A stretch of DNA of 64,000 bases from JASLCR01 sp964619585 (GTDB lineage: Bacteria > Patescibacteriota > Saccharimonadia > Saccharimonadales > Saccharimonadaceae). The notes beneath the pieces are model-generated. The model saw nothing but the letters and a program-made list of their open reading frames with translations. It searched no databases and had not been told where the DNA came from. Location of the stretch: NCBI GenBank assembly GCA_964619585.1, contig CAZUCO010000001.1:1-64000 (forward strand), in the 5' to 3' direction. The first letter of the stretch is position 1; each line of letters starts with the position of its first letter. A program made the position numbers and the translations under genes. Positions 34,403-43,315 of the stretch are shown here, in pieces.

Positions 34403-36052
34403 ATGTCTGAACTCAGTAGTACTCAAAAACTCATGGAGCTACTGCTAGCAGGTCGACCGAAGGCACCTGGCGACGTTGATACAAGAACTGTCAACTATGC
34501 CATTTATGCTCGCAAGTCCACGACTAGCGAAGATCGCCAAGCATCGTCCATAGAAGACCAGATCAAAGAATGTATGGAGAAGGTTGTCGCTCCCAACGAT
34601 CTTAACGTCGTGAGCGTCTACGAGGAAAGTTTCTCGGCAAAAGTCGCTGATACTCGCGAGGAATTCAAAAGGCTGATTAACGAGATCGAGAACGGCCACA
34701 TAGACGGTCTCATCGCCTGGCACCCTGATCGTCTGTCTCGCAACATGAAGGAAGCTGGCGCGATCATCGATCTCGTCGACAGAGGTCTCATAAAGGATCT
34801 TCGCTTTCCGACATTCACGTTCGAGAACACCCCCGCAGGCAAGATGCTACTAGGGATTACTTTCGTGATGGCTAAGCAGTACTCTGAGCACCTCGCAGAA
34901 AGCGTTGATAGAGGCAACAAGCGTGCGGTTGAGGATGCTGAGTTTATAGGTAAATTCAAACACGGATACGTCGTGGACATTAACCGCACTTTCCAGCCAG
35001 ACCCTCGAAACTTCACAAAGGTTAAACAGATATTTGATATGATCCTCGATGGCAAGTCACAAAAGGATGCGCGTCTATGGATCAATGAGCAGGGCTACAC
35101 TGTCCAGAAACTCCCGGGCAGCGAGTACGTACCTCATAGGTGGAGTAAGGATGACGTATCTAACCTGGTCAGGGATCCACACTATGCCGGCGTTCACAAG
35201 TGGGGTAAGAATTTCACCGACCTTGTTGCGGCGTATGATTTCGAGACCATGATCTCCGTGGAAGATTTCCTAAAGATAAACAGGGTTGATAGCCTCAACA
35301 ACGCAAAGATACTTGCAATAAGCAGTCCACGTAGCGGAAACATTCGTGCCGATTTACTGAGGGGTAAAGTGTATTGTGCGGCCTGCGAAAAAACGCTGAC
35401 TTCAATGTTGATCGACAAAAGAAGTAAAGAAACAGGCGAAATCAAAGAGTCACGCTACTACTACAAGTGTGAAACTGAGGGTTGTGATATGGAGGGCAAA
35501 TCGGCCCGTGCCAGCCTAGTCGTAGACGCTGCTCAAAAGTTCTTCCGTGATTATCTGTTTATTACCAAGAGCAACTACGCACACTTTGTCAAAGAAGCTG
35601 AGAAAGAAGCAAAGCGTAAGTCGGTAGAATTTGACAGCATCATTGCTAGATCTAAGACACTCATTGCCAATAAGGAAAAGTCCTACGAGCAGACGAAGGA
35701 GTTAATCCTAAAAAACCCTGATCTCAAGGATCACTACGACCTCGATAAGTACAGCAAAGAAATTGAGAAGATCAAGAAAGAGTACGCAAAGGCATTAAAG
35801 CGTAAGGACAGCATAAAAGGTGCTATTCCAACCTTTGAAGAATACCTCAAACTTTTAGAAACCACCCCTGTTATTCTTAGCAAAATACGTGAAATGAAAG
35901 CTATGGATGCATTGCTACGGATTTTCTTCTCTAACTTCACAATTTCACCTGGCGAAAATGGCTTTCGTAAGGGGTCGAAAGTGTCTTATAAATTAAACGA
36001 ACCCTATCAAGGGTTCGTAGAAAACGGTGATTTCGTTCGTGGTGCGGGTTAG
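34403..36052 (+). CDS. Serine recombinase (resolvase/invertase family)
   Basis: A 549-residue large serine recombinase. Catalytic domain with NYAIYARKSTTSEDRQ (nucleophile serine at about residue 40) and AWHPDRLSRNMKEAG; recombinase domain with VRDPHYAGVHKWGKNFTDL; zinc ribbon CAACEKTLTSM ... CETEGCDM; coiled coil (about 395-470) and a short end. Start set by a TATAAT box 6 bases upstream. Its last 13 bases, including the stop codon, lie inside the tRNA-Gly gene on the other strand (36,040-36,115), so the end of the protein is supplied by the tRNA. It is likely the integrase of the Qat island. Confidence 0.9.
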   Translation: MSELSSTQKLMELLLAGRPKAPGDVDTRTVNYAIYARKSTTSEDRQASSIEDQIKECMEKVVAPNDLNVVSVYEESFSAKVADTREEFKRLINEIENGHIDGLIAWHPDRLSRNMKEAGAIIDLVDRGLIKDLRFPTFTFENTPAGKMLLGITFVMAKQYSEHLAESVDRGNKRAVEDAEFIGKFKHGYVVDINRTFQPDPRNFTKVKQIFDMILDGKSQKDARLWINEQGYTVQKLPGSEYVPHRWSKDDVSNLVRDPHYAGVHKWGKNFTDLVAAYDFETMISVEDFLKINRVDSLNNAKILAISSPRSGNIRADLLRGKVYCAACEKTLTSMLIDKRSKETGEIKESRYYYKCETEGCDMEGKSARASLVVDAAQKFFRDYLFITKSNYAHFVKEAEKEAKRKSVEFDSIIARSKTLIANKEKSYEQTKELILKNPDLKDHYDLDKYSKEIEKIKKEYAKALKRKDSIKGAIPTFEEYLKLLETTPVILSKIREMKAMDALLRIFFSNFTISPGENGFRKGSKVSYKLNEPYQGFVENGDFVRGAG

Positions 36053-36115
36053 GAGACTCTAACTCCTGGCCTCTTCCATGGCAAGGAAGCGCTCTAACAA
36101 CTGAGCTAAACCCGC
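36040..36115 (-). tRNA. tRNA-Gly(GCC)
   Basis: On the minus strand the bases fold as a full tRNA: acceptor GCGGGTT, D arm GCTC...GAGC, anticodon stem CTTCC / GGAAG around TTGCCAT (anticodon GCC), variable AGGCC, T arm AGGAG-TTAGAGT-CTCCT, acceptor AACCCGC, A, and an encoded CCA. It is complete at 76 bases. Its 3' end overlaps the last 13 bases of the serine recombinase gene, which makes it the likely integration target of the island to its left. Confidence 0.92.
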
Positions 36116-36210
36116 ATGTTGTTTGCTTGGATCAGTATAGATGACTACAGGCCGTTTTTCAAGGGTTAACTACCGCTTTTTGGCAAAATCAAGTACTATA
36201 AATAGTAGTA

Positions 36211-37509
36211 ATGTTTAAACAATATATACAAAACAAACTCGAAAAATACGCTCGACAATACATAACTACGCATCCAGACATCAAGCTGGTAGCAGTGGCG
36301 GGTAGTATGGGAAAAACGACGACGAAACATGCCGTAGCAACGCTACTAGCACAGCAGTATCGCGTACGGCTAGACGAAGATCATCGAGGTACTGAAGTCA
36401 GGGTGCCGCTTGGTATCTTGGGGGTAGATTATCCCGCAAAGCCACGTAGTCTGTTTTCATGGTTAGCGGTGTTCCGCGCAGCCAAACAGCGCATCAAAGC
36501 TCCGGCAGATGTTGATGTTATCATCCAGGAGTTTGACACGACAAAGATGGGTGATATCGCACACTTTGGGACGTATCTCCGACCAACGATCGGTATCGTG
36601 ACTGGAGTGACGCTTGAAAATGTTGGTGAATTTGGTTCAGTCGAGGAGGTGGCGAAAGAAGAACTGGCACTAGCTAATTTATCTGAATCAGTTCTGATTA
36701 ATCGCGATGATGTTGATGGGCGATTTGCGGACTTTTTGTCTAATGCCGCGATCAACACTTATGGCACAACCAGTGCCGCCGAAACGAGATTTGAGATCAA
36801 TGACTATACGCTTGATGGGGGCTTCTCTGGCTATGTGTATACGCCTGGCTTCCCAGAGCCATTTAAGACCCAAGTCATGCTGCACGGTGAGCATAGCCTT
36901 CGCCCGGCGATGGCCGCTGTGGCCGTAGCACTCAAACTTGGAATCACTCGTGAGCAAGCAAAAGCCGGCTTGAGTCTACTGCGACCAATACCTGGCCGGA
37001 TGAATGCGCTAGGGGGTATGAATGGTAGTACGATTATTGATGATACGTATAGTTCCAGTCCTGCTGCGGCTGCAGCAGCCATGCAGGTCCTCTACGCCAC
37101 TCAGTCGCCACAGCGAATTGCCGTGCTCGGTGATATGCAAGGGCTCGGCGCAAGCTCACTGGATGAGCATCGTAAGCTGGGAGAATTGTGTGATCCAAAT
37201 CTGCTTGCATGGGTAGTGACTATCGGACCGGAGAGTCGGCAGTCTCTCGCACCAGCAGCCCGCGGCCGTGGTTGTCAGGTGAAGAGCTTTACTTCCGCAC
37301 TTGATGCTGGTGCGTTTACTCATGGAGTCTTGGAGGAGGGGGCTATTGTTCTCGTCAAGGGTGGCCAAGGTGATATTTTTGCTGAAGAAGCAGTCAAAGT
37401 CATGCTTCATTCAACGGATGACACAGAGAAATTGGTACGCCAATCACCCAGCTGGATTGAGCGTAAGAATAAACTATTTAATCGCATCCCCGACCCTGTA
37501 AAGAAGTAG
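36211..37509 (+). CDS. murF: Mur ligase, MurF-like
   Basis: A 432-residue Mur ligase: ATP-binding VAVAGSMGKTTTKHAVATLL (about 28-47), substrate-domain residues HGEHSLRPAMAAVAVALKLG, and C-terminal domain IIDDTYSSSPAAAAAAMQVL and GDMQGLGASSLDEHRKLG. These are MurF traits: the enzyme adds D-Ala-D-Ala to the UDP-MurNAc peptide in cell-wall synthesis. The first UDP-binding domain of MurF is very short, so a related ligase on another peptide is possible. A TATAAA box lies 8 bases before the ATG. Confidence 0.75.
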   Translation: MFKQYIQNKLEKYARQYITTHPDIKLVAVAGSMGKTTTKHAVATLLAQQYRVRLDEDHRGTEVRVPLGILGVDYPAKPRSLFSWLAVFRAAKQRIKAPADVDVIIQEFDTTKMGDIAHFGTYLRPTIGIVTGVTLENVGEFGSVEEVAKEELALANLSESVLINRDDVDGRFADFLSNAAINTYGTTSAAETRFEINDYTLDGGFSGYVYTPGFPEPFKTQVMLHGEHSLRPAMAAVAVALKLGITREQAKAGLSLLRPIPGRMNALGGMNGSTIIDDTYSSSPAAAAAAMQVLYATQSPQRIAVLGDMQGLGASSLDEHRKLGELCDPNLLAWVVTIGPESRQSLAPAARGRGCQVKSFTSALDAGAFTHGVLEEGAIVLVKGGQGDIFAEEAVKVMLHSTDDTEKLVRQSPSWIERKNKLFNRIPDPVKK

Positions 37510-37560
37510 CGAGAGCATACTAAAATCTTGGAGTCGTATCTGTACGGAGTATCGCCGAAG

Positions 37561-37569
37561 TGCTATACT
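37561..37569 (+). promoter_or_regulatory. Extended -10 promoter of leuS
   Basis: TGCTATACT: an extended -10 (TG, one base, TATACT) whose hexamer 37,564-37,569 lies 7 bases before the leuS ATG. The transcript should begin at the start codon; no ribosome site is visible. Confidence 0.65.
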
Positions 37570-37576
37570 ACCAGAG

Positions 37577-40015
37577 ATGAAACGCTTTAATCCAAGCGAG
37601 CTCGAGCCCAAATGGCAAAAAATCTGGGCAGACGATCAGCGCTACAAGGCGCCAGATAGCTCAGACAAACCAAAATATTATGTAACAGGTATGTTCCCGT
37701 ATCCTTCGGGGGCTGGTATGCATACTGGGCATTTTTTTGAGCACTCTATCGTCGATGCTGAAGCCAGATTCCGTCGAGCACTTGGCTACAATGTGGTGTA
37801 TCCGATGGGCTTTGACAACTTTGGTCTACCAGCAGAGAATTATGCGATAAAAACTGGTGTATCGCCACAAGTGGCTACATCTGCCAACATCGCGAACTTC
37901 AAAAACCAGCTTACAAGAGTTGGTGCGAGTATCGACTGGTCGCGTGAGGTTGAGACCTCTGATCCCGGCTACTACAAGTGGACACAGTGGATTTTCACGA
38001 AACTATTTGAGCGCGGTCTTGCGTACCAAAAAGAAGCTCAGCAATGGTGGTGCGAGATCGACCAAACTGTTCTAGCTAACGAGCAGGTAGTAAATGGTAA
38101 GTGCTGGCGGCATGACGGCCCAGAGGATCCACTAGCGGTGAAGAAGAGTATCAAGCAGTGGTTTTTCAAGATCACTGAGTATGCTGATTCGTTGCTAGAG
38201 GAAATTCCTGCGCTCGACTGGCCAGAGAAGATCAAGACTGCACAAACGAATTGGATCGGAAAATCTGAAGGTGCTGAGACTACCTTTCAGCTTGAAAGTA
38301 GTGATGAGACAATCACGGTTTTCTCGACTCGTCCTGATACGATCTTCGGTGCTACTTTTCTTGTACTTGCACCAGAACATAAGCTTGCACGTAGCTTGGT
38401 AACTGACGATACACAGGTAACAGTTGAAAATTATATTGATGAAGCCGTAAAGAAATCTGAGATCGAACGCCAGAGTGAAGGGAAAGAAAAGACGGGTGTT
38501 TTCACTGGAAGTTATGCGATTAATCCGGTAAATGGTGAAAAAGTGCCAATTTGGATCGCTGACTATGTGTTAGGTGGCTATGGTACTGGTGCAGTCATGG
38601 GTGTACCGGCGCATGACGAACGAGACTTCGCGTTTGCAGAAAAATTTGAGCTTCCGATTATCGAAGTTATTCAAAAGCCAAATCATGATGAAGCTATTTA
38701 TCACGGCGAGGGCGAACTCATGAACTCAGGCGCCTTTGATGGCATGAGTACGAGTGATGCACGCGAAGAAATCGTTGCTTGGCTTGAGCAACAAGGAACT
38801 GGTAACGCTAAAACCACTTACAAGATGCGTGATTGGCTGATTAGTCGTCAACGCTATTGGGGCGCGCCGATCCCAATTATCCACTGTGATGAGCACGGTG
38901 CTGTGTCGGTGCCGGAGAAAGATTTACCGGTTGTACTGCCAGAAATCGAAGATTATGCGCCAAAAGGTGATGGCAAATCACCTTTAGCTCGTCAGGATGA
39001 CTGGCTCAACACGATTTGTCCAACCTGTGGCAAATCCGCAAAGCGTGAGACAGATGTGATGGATGGCTATGCTTGCAGTAGCTGGTATCTGCTTCGATAC
39101 ACCGACCCGCAGGATGAAAGCCAGGCCTGGAAGCCTGAACTGGCAAGCTACTGGACACCTCTCGATATGTATGTTGGCGGTGATCATGCAGTAGCGCACC
39201 TTCTCTATGTGCGATTCTGGAATCACGTATTTCATGAAATGGGCCTCGTGCCAACTAAAGAGCCGATCAAGAAACTCGTGTACCATGGCTACATAAATGC
39301 CGAAGATGGCACCAAGATGAGCAAAAGTAAAGGTAACGTCGTAGACCCACTAGAGGTAATTGACGCAGGCTACGGTGCTGACGCCCTCAGGACATTTGAG
39401 CTTTTCCTCGGACCGATCAATGAAAACAGCAACTGGAGTAGCAAGGGTATCGCTGGTGTCCACCGTTTCCTTAATCGTGTTTGGACGCTGACGGGTGAAT
39501 TCATGGAGAGTGATAAGCACGCTCAAACACCAAAAGAACTCGCGAGTCTCCAGCACAAAACGATCAAAAAAGTGACTGGTGATATCTATCGTCTCAGTTT
39601 CAATACAGCAATTGCTGCGTTGATGGAATATGTCAATGAGCTATATAAGCTCAAGACGCATGGTTTTTCTAACGACTGGCGGCAGCCAATCGAGACACTC
39701 ATACAGTTACTATCCCCATTTGCACCGCACATGACCGCAGAGTTATGGGAGCGGCTTGGTAATGGTACAACTATCGATACGGTAGCTTGGCCAGAATGGG
39801 ACGAAGCGTTGACCGTAGGTGATTCAATCACTATTGTTGTACAGATAAATGGTAAGTTGCGAGATACTTTGGAGCTAGCCAAGAATATCAGTCGCGAAGA
39901 TGCCGAAGCGGCTGCGCTCGCTAGCGCGAAAGTACAGGGACATCTTGATGGCAAAAAACCAGCCAAGGTAATCTATGTACCTGGCCGGCTCGTGAATATC
40001 GTTGTAAAAGCCTAA
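37577..40015 (+). CDS. leuS: Leucyl-tRNA synthetase
   Basis: An 812-residue class Ia aminoacyl-tRNA synthetase. The HIGH-type motif is PYPSGAGMHTGH (41-52); the KMSKS loop is at 580-584; the CP1 editing domain lies between (TVFSTRPDTIFGATFLVLAP). The zinc-type cysteines CPTCGKSAKRETDVMDGYAC are present. It charges tRNA-Leu with leucine in the cytoplasm. Length and all key motifs are normal. It ends with a 4-base overlap with a small gene on the other strand. Confidence 0.95.
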   Translation: MKRFNPSELEPKWQKIWADDQRYKAPDSSDKPKYYVTGMFPYPSGAGMHTGHFFEHSIVDAEARFRRALGYNVVYPMGFDNFGLPAENYAIKTGVSPQVATSANIANFKNQLTRVGASIDWSREVETSDPGYYKWTQWIFTKLFERGLAYQKEAQQWWCEIDQTVLANEQVVNGKCWRHDGPEDPLAVKKSIKQWFFKITEYADSLLEEIPALDWPEKIKTAQTNWIGKSEGAETTFQLESSDETITVFSTRPDTIFGATFLVLAPEHKLARSLVTDDTQVTVENYIDEAVKKSEIERQSEGKEKTGVFTGSYAINPVNGEKVPIWIADYVLGGYGTGAVMGVPAHDERDFAFAEKFELPIIEVIQKPNHDEAIYHGEGELMNSGAFDGMSTSDAREEIVAWLEQQGTGNAKTTYKMRDWLISRQRYWGAPIPIIHCDEHGAVSVPEKDLPVVLPEIEDYAPKGDGKSPLARQDDWLNTICPTCGKSAKRETDVMDGYACSSWYLLRYTDPQDESQAWKPELASYWTPLDMYVGGDHAVAHLLYVRFWNHVFHEMGLVPTKEPIKKLVYHGYINAEDGTKMSKSKGNVVDPLEVIDAGYGADALRTFELFLGPINENSNWSSKGIAGVHRFLNRVWTLTGEFMESDKHAQTPKELASLQHKTIKKVTGDIYRLSFNTAIAALMEYVNELYKLKTHGFSNDWRQPIETLIQLLSPFAPHMTAELWERLGNGTTIDTVAWPEWDEALTVGDSITIVVQINGKLRDTLELAKNISREDAEAAALASAKVQGHLDGKKPAKVIYVPGRLVNIVVKA

Positions 40016-40236
40016 ATCTTAGGTTTGAGGAATCTGCAAATAAATTGAACTAACTTATTTGTATTTCGCTGGTCTCGTTCCGTAAGCTCAACTGCTGGCT
40101 CTGGCAATTCTTCTCCAGTATGAATAGATTCTAACTTTCGAGCCGCTTCTCTGAGCTCAATAAAATGAGACCCCTGGTCGGTCGGGCCATCATAATTCGT
40201 GGGCGTACCTGTCTGCGGATCAAAATCTATACTCAT
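40012..40236 (-). CDS. Small hypothetical protein
   Basis: A 74-residue soluble protein, MSIDFDPQTGTPTNYDGPTD then HFIELREAARKLESIHTGEE and a basic end (FICRFLKPKI). No family recognised. A TAAAAT box (complement of 40,243-40,248) lies 6 bases before the ATG, which supports a real leaderless gene. It is convergent with leuS. Confidence 0.55.
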   Translation of the reverse strand: MSIDFDPQTGTPTNYDGPTDQGSHFIELREAARKLESIHTGEELPEPAVELTERDQRNTNKLVQFICRFLKPKI

Positions 40237-40347
40237 AGTAATATTTTATCATTTATAGCATATATTGTCAATTACACCTTGAGGTTTCAATGAAAATAGG
40301 CTACAATAACTGATAAGTTTATATCAACCTGAAAAGGAGAACATTTC

Positions 40348-40497
40348 ATGGCTCAGCCAAAGAAACAGACGAGCATGCGCAAGACAGGTTTGCGCCGTAG
40401 CCACTTGCGCCTCAAATTGGCGCGTGCAGTCAATGCTAAATCACCAGTAAAAGTTCACACAACAAAGCGTGAAACTGGCAAAAAAGCAAATCAATAA
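40348..40497 (+). CDS. rpmF: Ribosomal protein bL32
   Basis: A 49-residue basic protein: MAQPKKQTSMRKTGLRRSH, then LRLKLARAVNAKSPVKVHTT and a KKANQ end. The start matches bL32 (P-K-K..S..R...RRSH) of the large ribosomal subunit. It lacks the cysteine pairs of zinc-binding L32, so it is a zinc-free form. A GGAGA ribosome site lies before the ATG and TACAAT about 40 bases upstream is a likely -10. The nusB gene follows after 36 bases. Confidence 0.85.
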   Translation: MAQPKKQTSMRKTGLRRSHLRLKLARAVNAKSPVKVHTTKRETGKKANQ

Positions 40498-40533
40498 CAG
40501 TAGTAAGTACTTTTAAGTTAACGAAAGAACCAT

Positions 40534-40995
40534 ATGGCTTCCAATCGACATTTAGGGCGAATCGTCGCATTGCAAACACTCTACGAATACGAATTTCGTG
40601 AGGGTGTCGATGATACGTTGCAAGTCGATGAGATCTTGGAACGTAACATTGCTCGCTATGATAAGGCAATCAATGACAAAGCATTTGTTGATGAACTCGT
40701 AAAGGGTGTAATCAAAGAGCAGAAAGAGCTCGATGTGGCATTGCAGCCTATTGCCCCAGGATGGCCAATTGACCAAATCGCGCGAATTGATCGTAATACA
40801 CTAAGGATTGGTCTCTACGAGCTGCTGCACAAAGCAGACACTGTCCCACCAAAAGTGGCGATCAACGAAGCAGTCGAACTTGCCAAAGCCTTTGGTTCTG
40901 ATAATTCAAGCAAATTCATCAACGGTGTGCTGGGGACAGCGCTCCGGACGCTTGTGAAGGGAGAATCGGATGGCAAAGAAACCCCTAAAGTTTGA
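40534..40995 (+). CDS. nusB: Transcription antitermination factor NusB
   Basis: A 153-residue all-helical NusB: MASNRHLGRIVALQTLYEYE, then NDKAFVDELVKGVIKEQKEL, ARIDRNTLRIGLYELL and the family end KVAINEAVELAKAFGSDNSS with KFINGVLGTAL. NusB with NusE (S10) binds boxA RNA to prevent termination in rRNA operons. It has a short extension that overlaps the next gene by 26 bases, so NUDIX translation is coupled to it. Confidence 0.93.
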   Translation: MASNRHLGRIVALQTLYEYEFREGVDDTLQVDEILERNIARYDKAINDKAFVDELVKGVIKEQKELDVALQPIAPGWPIDQIARIDRNTLRIGLYELLHKADTVPPKVAINEAVELAKAFGSDNSSKFINGVLGTALRTLVKGESDGKETPKV

Positions 40996-41476
40996 TTCGT
41001 TCAAGAAATATCTGCCTCGGACGAAAAAAGCCTCTATCCAAGAAATAGTTCGCGAACCAACCGCAGGTGGTATTGTCTTTCGCCATGATAAAAATGGCAA
41101 TGATATCGAGATACTCTTGATCCAAGACGCAAAAGATCGTTGGACAATTCCAAAAGGCCATATTGAACCGGGCGAGACAGCGGCAGTAACTGCTAAGCGA
41201 GAGATTGGTGAAGAAGTAGGACTGACCAACGTTGAGATGCATGGATGGCTTGGGAAGATCCATTTCCGTTATCGACGTGTCGAAAAACTTGTGCTCATGA
41301 CAACACAGATTTACCTCGTCAAAGCAGTTGGCGATACGAATGCGATACAAAAAGAAGAATGGATGAACGGTATCAAATGGTTCAAATTTGCTGATGCGCT
41401 TGAAGAGATTGAATACGAAGATATTGCAAAACTTATCCTTAAAGCAAAGACTCGTATTCGAGAGGAAAAACTATAG
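40970..41476 (+). CDS. NUDIX hydrolase
   Basis: A 168-residue NUDIX enzyme. The NUDIX box is complete: GHIEPGETAAVTAKREIGEE followed by VG. Upstream EPTAGGIVFRHDKNGNDIEI is the standard first strand; downstream is a substrate loop (EWMNGIKWFKFADALEEIEY). It hydrolyses a nucleoside-diphosphate-linked compound; the diadenosine polyphosphate or 8-oxo-dGTP groups are possible. It begins inside nusB (26-base overlap) and is directly followed by rnc. Confidence 0.88.
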   Translation: MAKKPLKFDSFKKYLPRTKKASIQEIVREPTAGGIVFRHDKNGNDIEILLIQDAKDRWTIPKGHIEPGETAAVTAKREIGEEVGLTNVEMHGWLGKIHFRYRRVEKLVLMTTQIYLVKAVGDTNAIQKEEWMNGIKWFKFADALEEIEYEDIAKLILKAKTRIREEKL

Positions 41477-42193
41477 ATGAGCGGTATGCCTACAGCTCCT
41501 TATCAAGATTTTGCTCGTGACAATCTAGGGTTTGAGTTCGAGAATATCGAACTGCTAATTACGGCGCTTACGCATCGCAGCTATGTCAACGAGCATAAGA
41601 AAAGTACGCATGAGCACAATGAGCGTCTTGAATTTCTAGGTGATGCCGTGCTTGAGCTCGCCGTTACCGATTTCCTCTATAAAAGTTATCAAGAGCCTGA
41701 AGGCATTTTAACAAGCTGGCGTGCGGCGCTTGTACGGACTGAAAGCATTGGAGCCGCCGGCATAAAGCTTGGCTATGAGCCGCTACTTCGTATGAGCAGA
41801 GGTGAGAAGCAGGGCTCTGAGCGAGCCAGACAGCAGATTTTGGCAAATGCCTTTGAAGCAGTAATCGGTGCAATCTATCTCGAGCGAGGCTACAAAGATG
41901 CTGAGCTCTTCATAGAAAAGCATATTACAAGCAAGCTCGCGGCAATTCTCGAAGAGGGCACATGGCGGGACCCGAAGAGCCACCTTCAGGAGGTGTCCCA
42001 GCGTATTGACGGTGCTACGCCGCAATACAAGGTGATCGAGGAAGTAGGTCCTGACCACGACAAGGTGTTTACCCTAGGGGTCTATGTTGGTACAAAGCTG
42101 ATGGGCAAGGGGACTGGTCACTCAAAACAGCAAGCGCAGCAGCAGGCAGCACGGGCAGCTCTCGTCAAGTACGAAGCAAGTCAAACAGATTGA
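41477..42193 (+). CDS. rnc: Ribonuclease III
   Basis: A 238-residue RNase III. Catalytic signature ERLEFLGDAVLEL, second acidic site FEAVIGAIYLERG, then the double-stranded-RNA-binding domain from about residue 165 (DPKSHLQEVSQRIDGATPQY, GKGTGHSKQQAQQQAA). It cuts double-stranded RNA in rRNA and mRNA maturation. It starts at once after the NUDIX stop (TAGATG). Complete, with all catalytic acidic residues. Confidence 0.95.
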   Translation: MSGMPTAPYQDFARDNLGFEFENIELLITALTHRSYVNEHKKSTHEHNERLEFLGDAVLELAVTDFLYKSYQEPEGILTSWRAALVRTESIGAAGIKLGYEPLLRMSRGEKQGSERARQQILANAFEAVIGAIYLERGYKDAELFIEKHITSKLAAILEEGTWRDPKSHLQEVSQRIDGATPQYKVIEEVGPDHDKVFTLGVYVGTKLMGKGTGHSKQQAQQQAARAALVKYEASQTD

Positions 42194-42269
42194 CGAATAC
42201 GTTCAACTAGTGTAAAATCATTTGGAAGTGAGTTATTAATTTTAAGAAAATAAAGGAAGTTAACTTTTT

Positions 42270-42653
42270 ATGCTCGCAATTCGTCTTCAGCGTCTGGGTC
42301 GCAAAGGATATCCTGTGTATCGCCTCGCGGTCCAAGAATCACAGCGCCACCCATCAAGTGGTCGAGTTGTTGCCTACGTTGGTAGCTACAACCCACACAC
42401 AAAGGAAGTAAACCTACAAAAGGATGCCGCTCAGAAATACCTCGACAACGGTGCGCAGCCAACACCACGTGTCGTAAAGCTACTCAAAGCTGAAGGTGTC
42501 AAACTACCTAGCTGGGTAAAAGAACCAGTGACTGACAAGCAAAAGACTCTGAAAAACGCTGAAAAGTTGCGCAAGAATCAGCCAAAAGAAGATGCACCTG
42601 CTGTTGAAGAAGTGGCAGATGAAGCTCCAGCTGAAGAGGCTGATAAAGAGTAG
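42270..42653 (+). CDS. rpsP: Ribosomal protein bS16
   Basis: A 127-residue bS16: MLAIRLQRLGRKGYPVYRLA, RVVAYVGSYNPHTKEVNL, then QKYLDNGAQPTPRVVKLLKA. The core is about 85 residues; the last 40 are a lysine- then glutamate/alanine-rich tail (APAEEADKE). Part of the small ribosomal subunit. AAGGAAG ribosome site before the ATG; TAAAAT about 55 bases upstream is a likely -10. A terminator hairpin follows at 42,683-42,713. Confidence 0.94.
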   Translation: MLAIRLQRLGRKGYPVYRLAVQESQRHPSSGRVVAYVGSYNPHTKEVNLQKDAAQKYLDNGAQPTPRVVKLLKAEGVKLPSWVKEPVTDKQKTLKNAEKLRKNQPKEDAPAVEEVADEAPAEEADKE

Positions 42654-42682
42654 ATCAGCAGAGAATCTTTCTTGATATTTTG

Positions 42683-42713
42683 AACCCCGTAGATACACTG
42701 CGGGGTTTGTTTA
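42683..42713 (+). terminator. Terminator of rpsP
   Basis: Stem AACCCCG (42,683-42,689) pairs with CGGGGTT (42,701-42,707), followed by TGTTTAT. It separates rpsP from the next gene, which has its own promoter. Confidence 0.7.
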
Positions 42714-42751
42714 TGTAGCGGAGCCACTACACGGAGAGCGTGCCTATGCAT

Positions 42752-42759
42752 GCTATAAT
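42752..42759 (+). promoter_or_regulatory. Extended -10 promoter of the KH-domain gene
   Basis: TG-C-TATAAT, the hexamer at 42,754-42,759. It lies inside the longest possible reading frame of the next gene, so the real start must be downstream of it; the GTG at 42,806 fits. Confidence 0.6.
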
Positions 42760-42805
42760 AGGGGTAACAATAACTGTGAATGAGACCGAGGAGGGCACTA
42801 AAATC

Positions 42806-43234
42806 GTGACGATTGACCAACAGTTTATAGAGTATGTAGTAAAAGCACTTGTAGGCAACCCAGATGATGTGGTGGTTGAACGGCTGATTGATGAAAAGGG
42901 CGTACTGCTTACGCTTACTGTCAATCCTGATGATCTTGGAAGAGTGATAGGCAAGCGCGGTGCAACCGCTCAGAGTCTACGGACACTTCTCCGTGCGCTC
43001 GGAACCAAGAACGATGCTCGCTATAACCTCAAAATCGTCAACAATGACGACGAACGAGAAAACTATACTAGCTCATCAGACGAAAGCTCAAGCCAGACTG
43101 TGGATGAAGCTCAGGCTACAGCACCAGAGGTAGAGGTGGACGAGACTGTGGAAAACAGCCCCGAAGAGAGTGAGTCAGATTACGCGAAAAAGTCGCGAAA
43201 AGAGCTTGCCGAACTCGATGACCTTGATATATAA
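42806..43234 (+). CDS. khpA: KH-domain RNA-binding protein (KhpA-like)
   Basis: A 142-residue protein. Residues 1-75 are a single KH domain of the KhpA type: VKALVGNPDDVVVERLIDEK then LTVNPDDLGRVIGKRGATAQ with the GxxG loop GKRG. The rest is an acidic, disordered tail (about 80-130, rich in S, E and D) absent from typical KhpA, about 75-85 residues long. KhpA-KhpB bind small RNAs and act in cell-wall regulation. The GTG at 42,806 with an AGGAGG site is preferred; the longer frame from 42,740 contains the promoter -10. Located between rpsP and trmD, the usual place. Confidence 0.82.
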   Translation: MTIDQQFIEYVVKALVGNPDDVVVERLIDEKGVLLTLTVNPDDLGRVIGKRGATAQSLRTLLRALGTKNDARYNLKIVNNDDERENYTSSSDESSSQTVDEAQATAPEVEVDETVENSPEESESDYAKKSRKELAELDDLDI

Positions 43235-43315
43235 TCATAAACAGTTCAACCAACTGCGAGAACTAAAAGCTCTATGCGAGCAACCCTTTATAAGAGTTGA
43301 GAGCCTTATATGATT

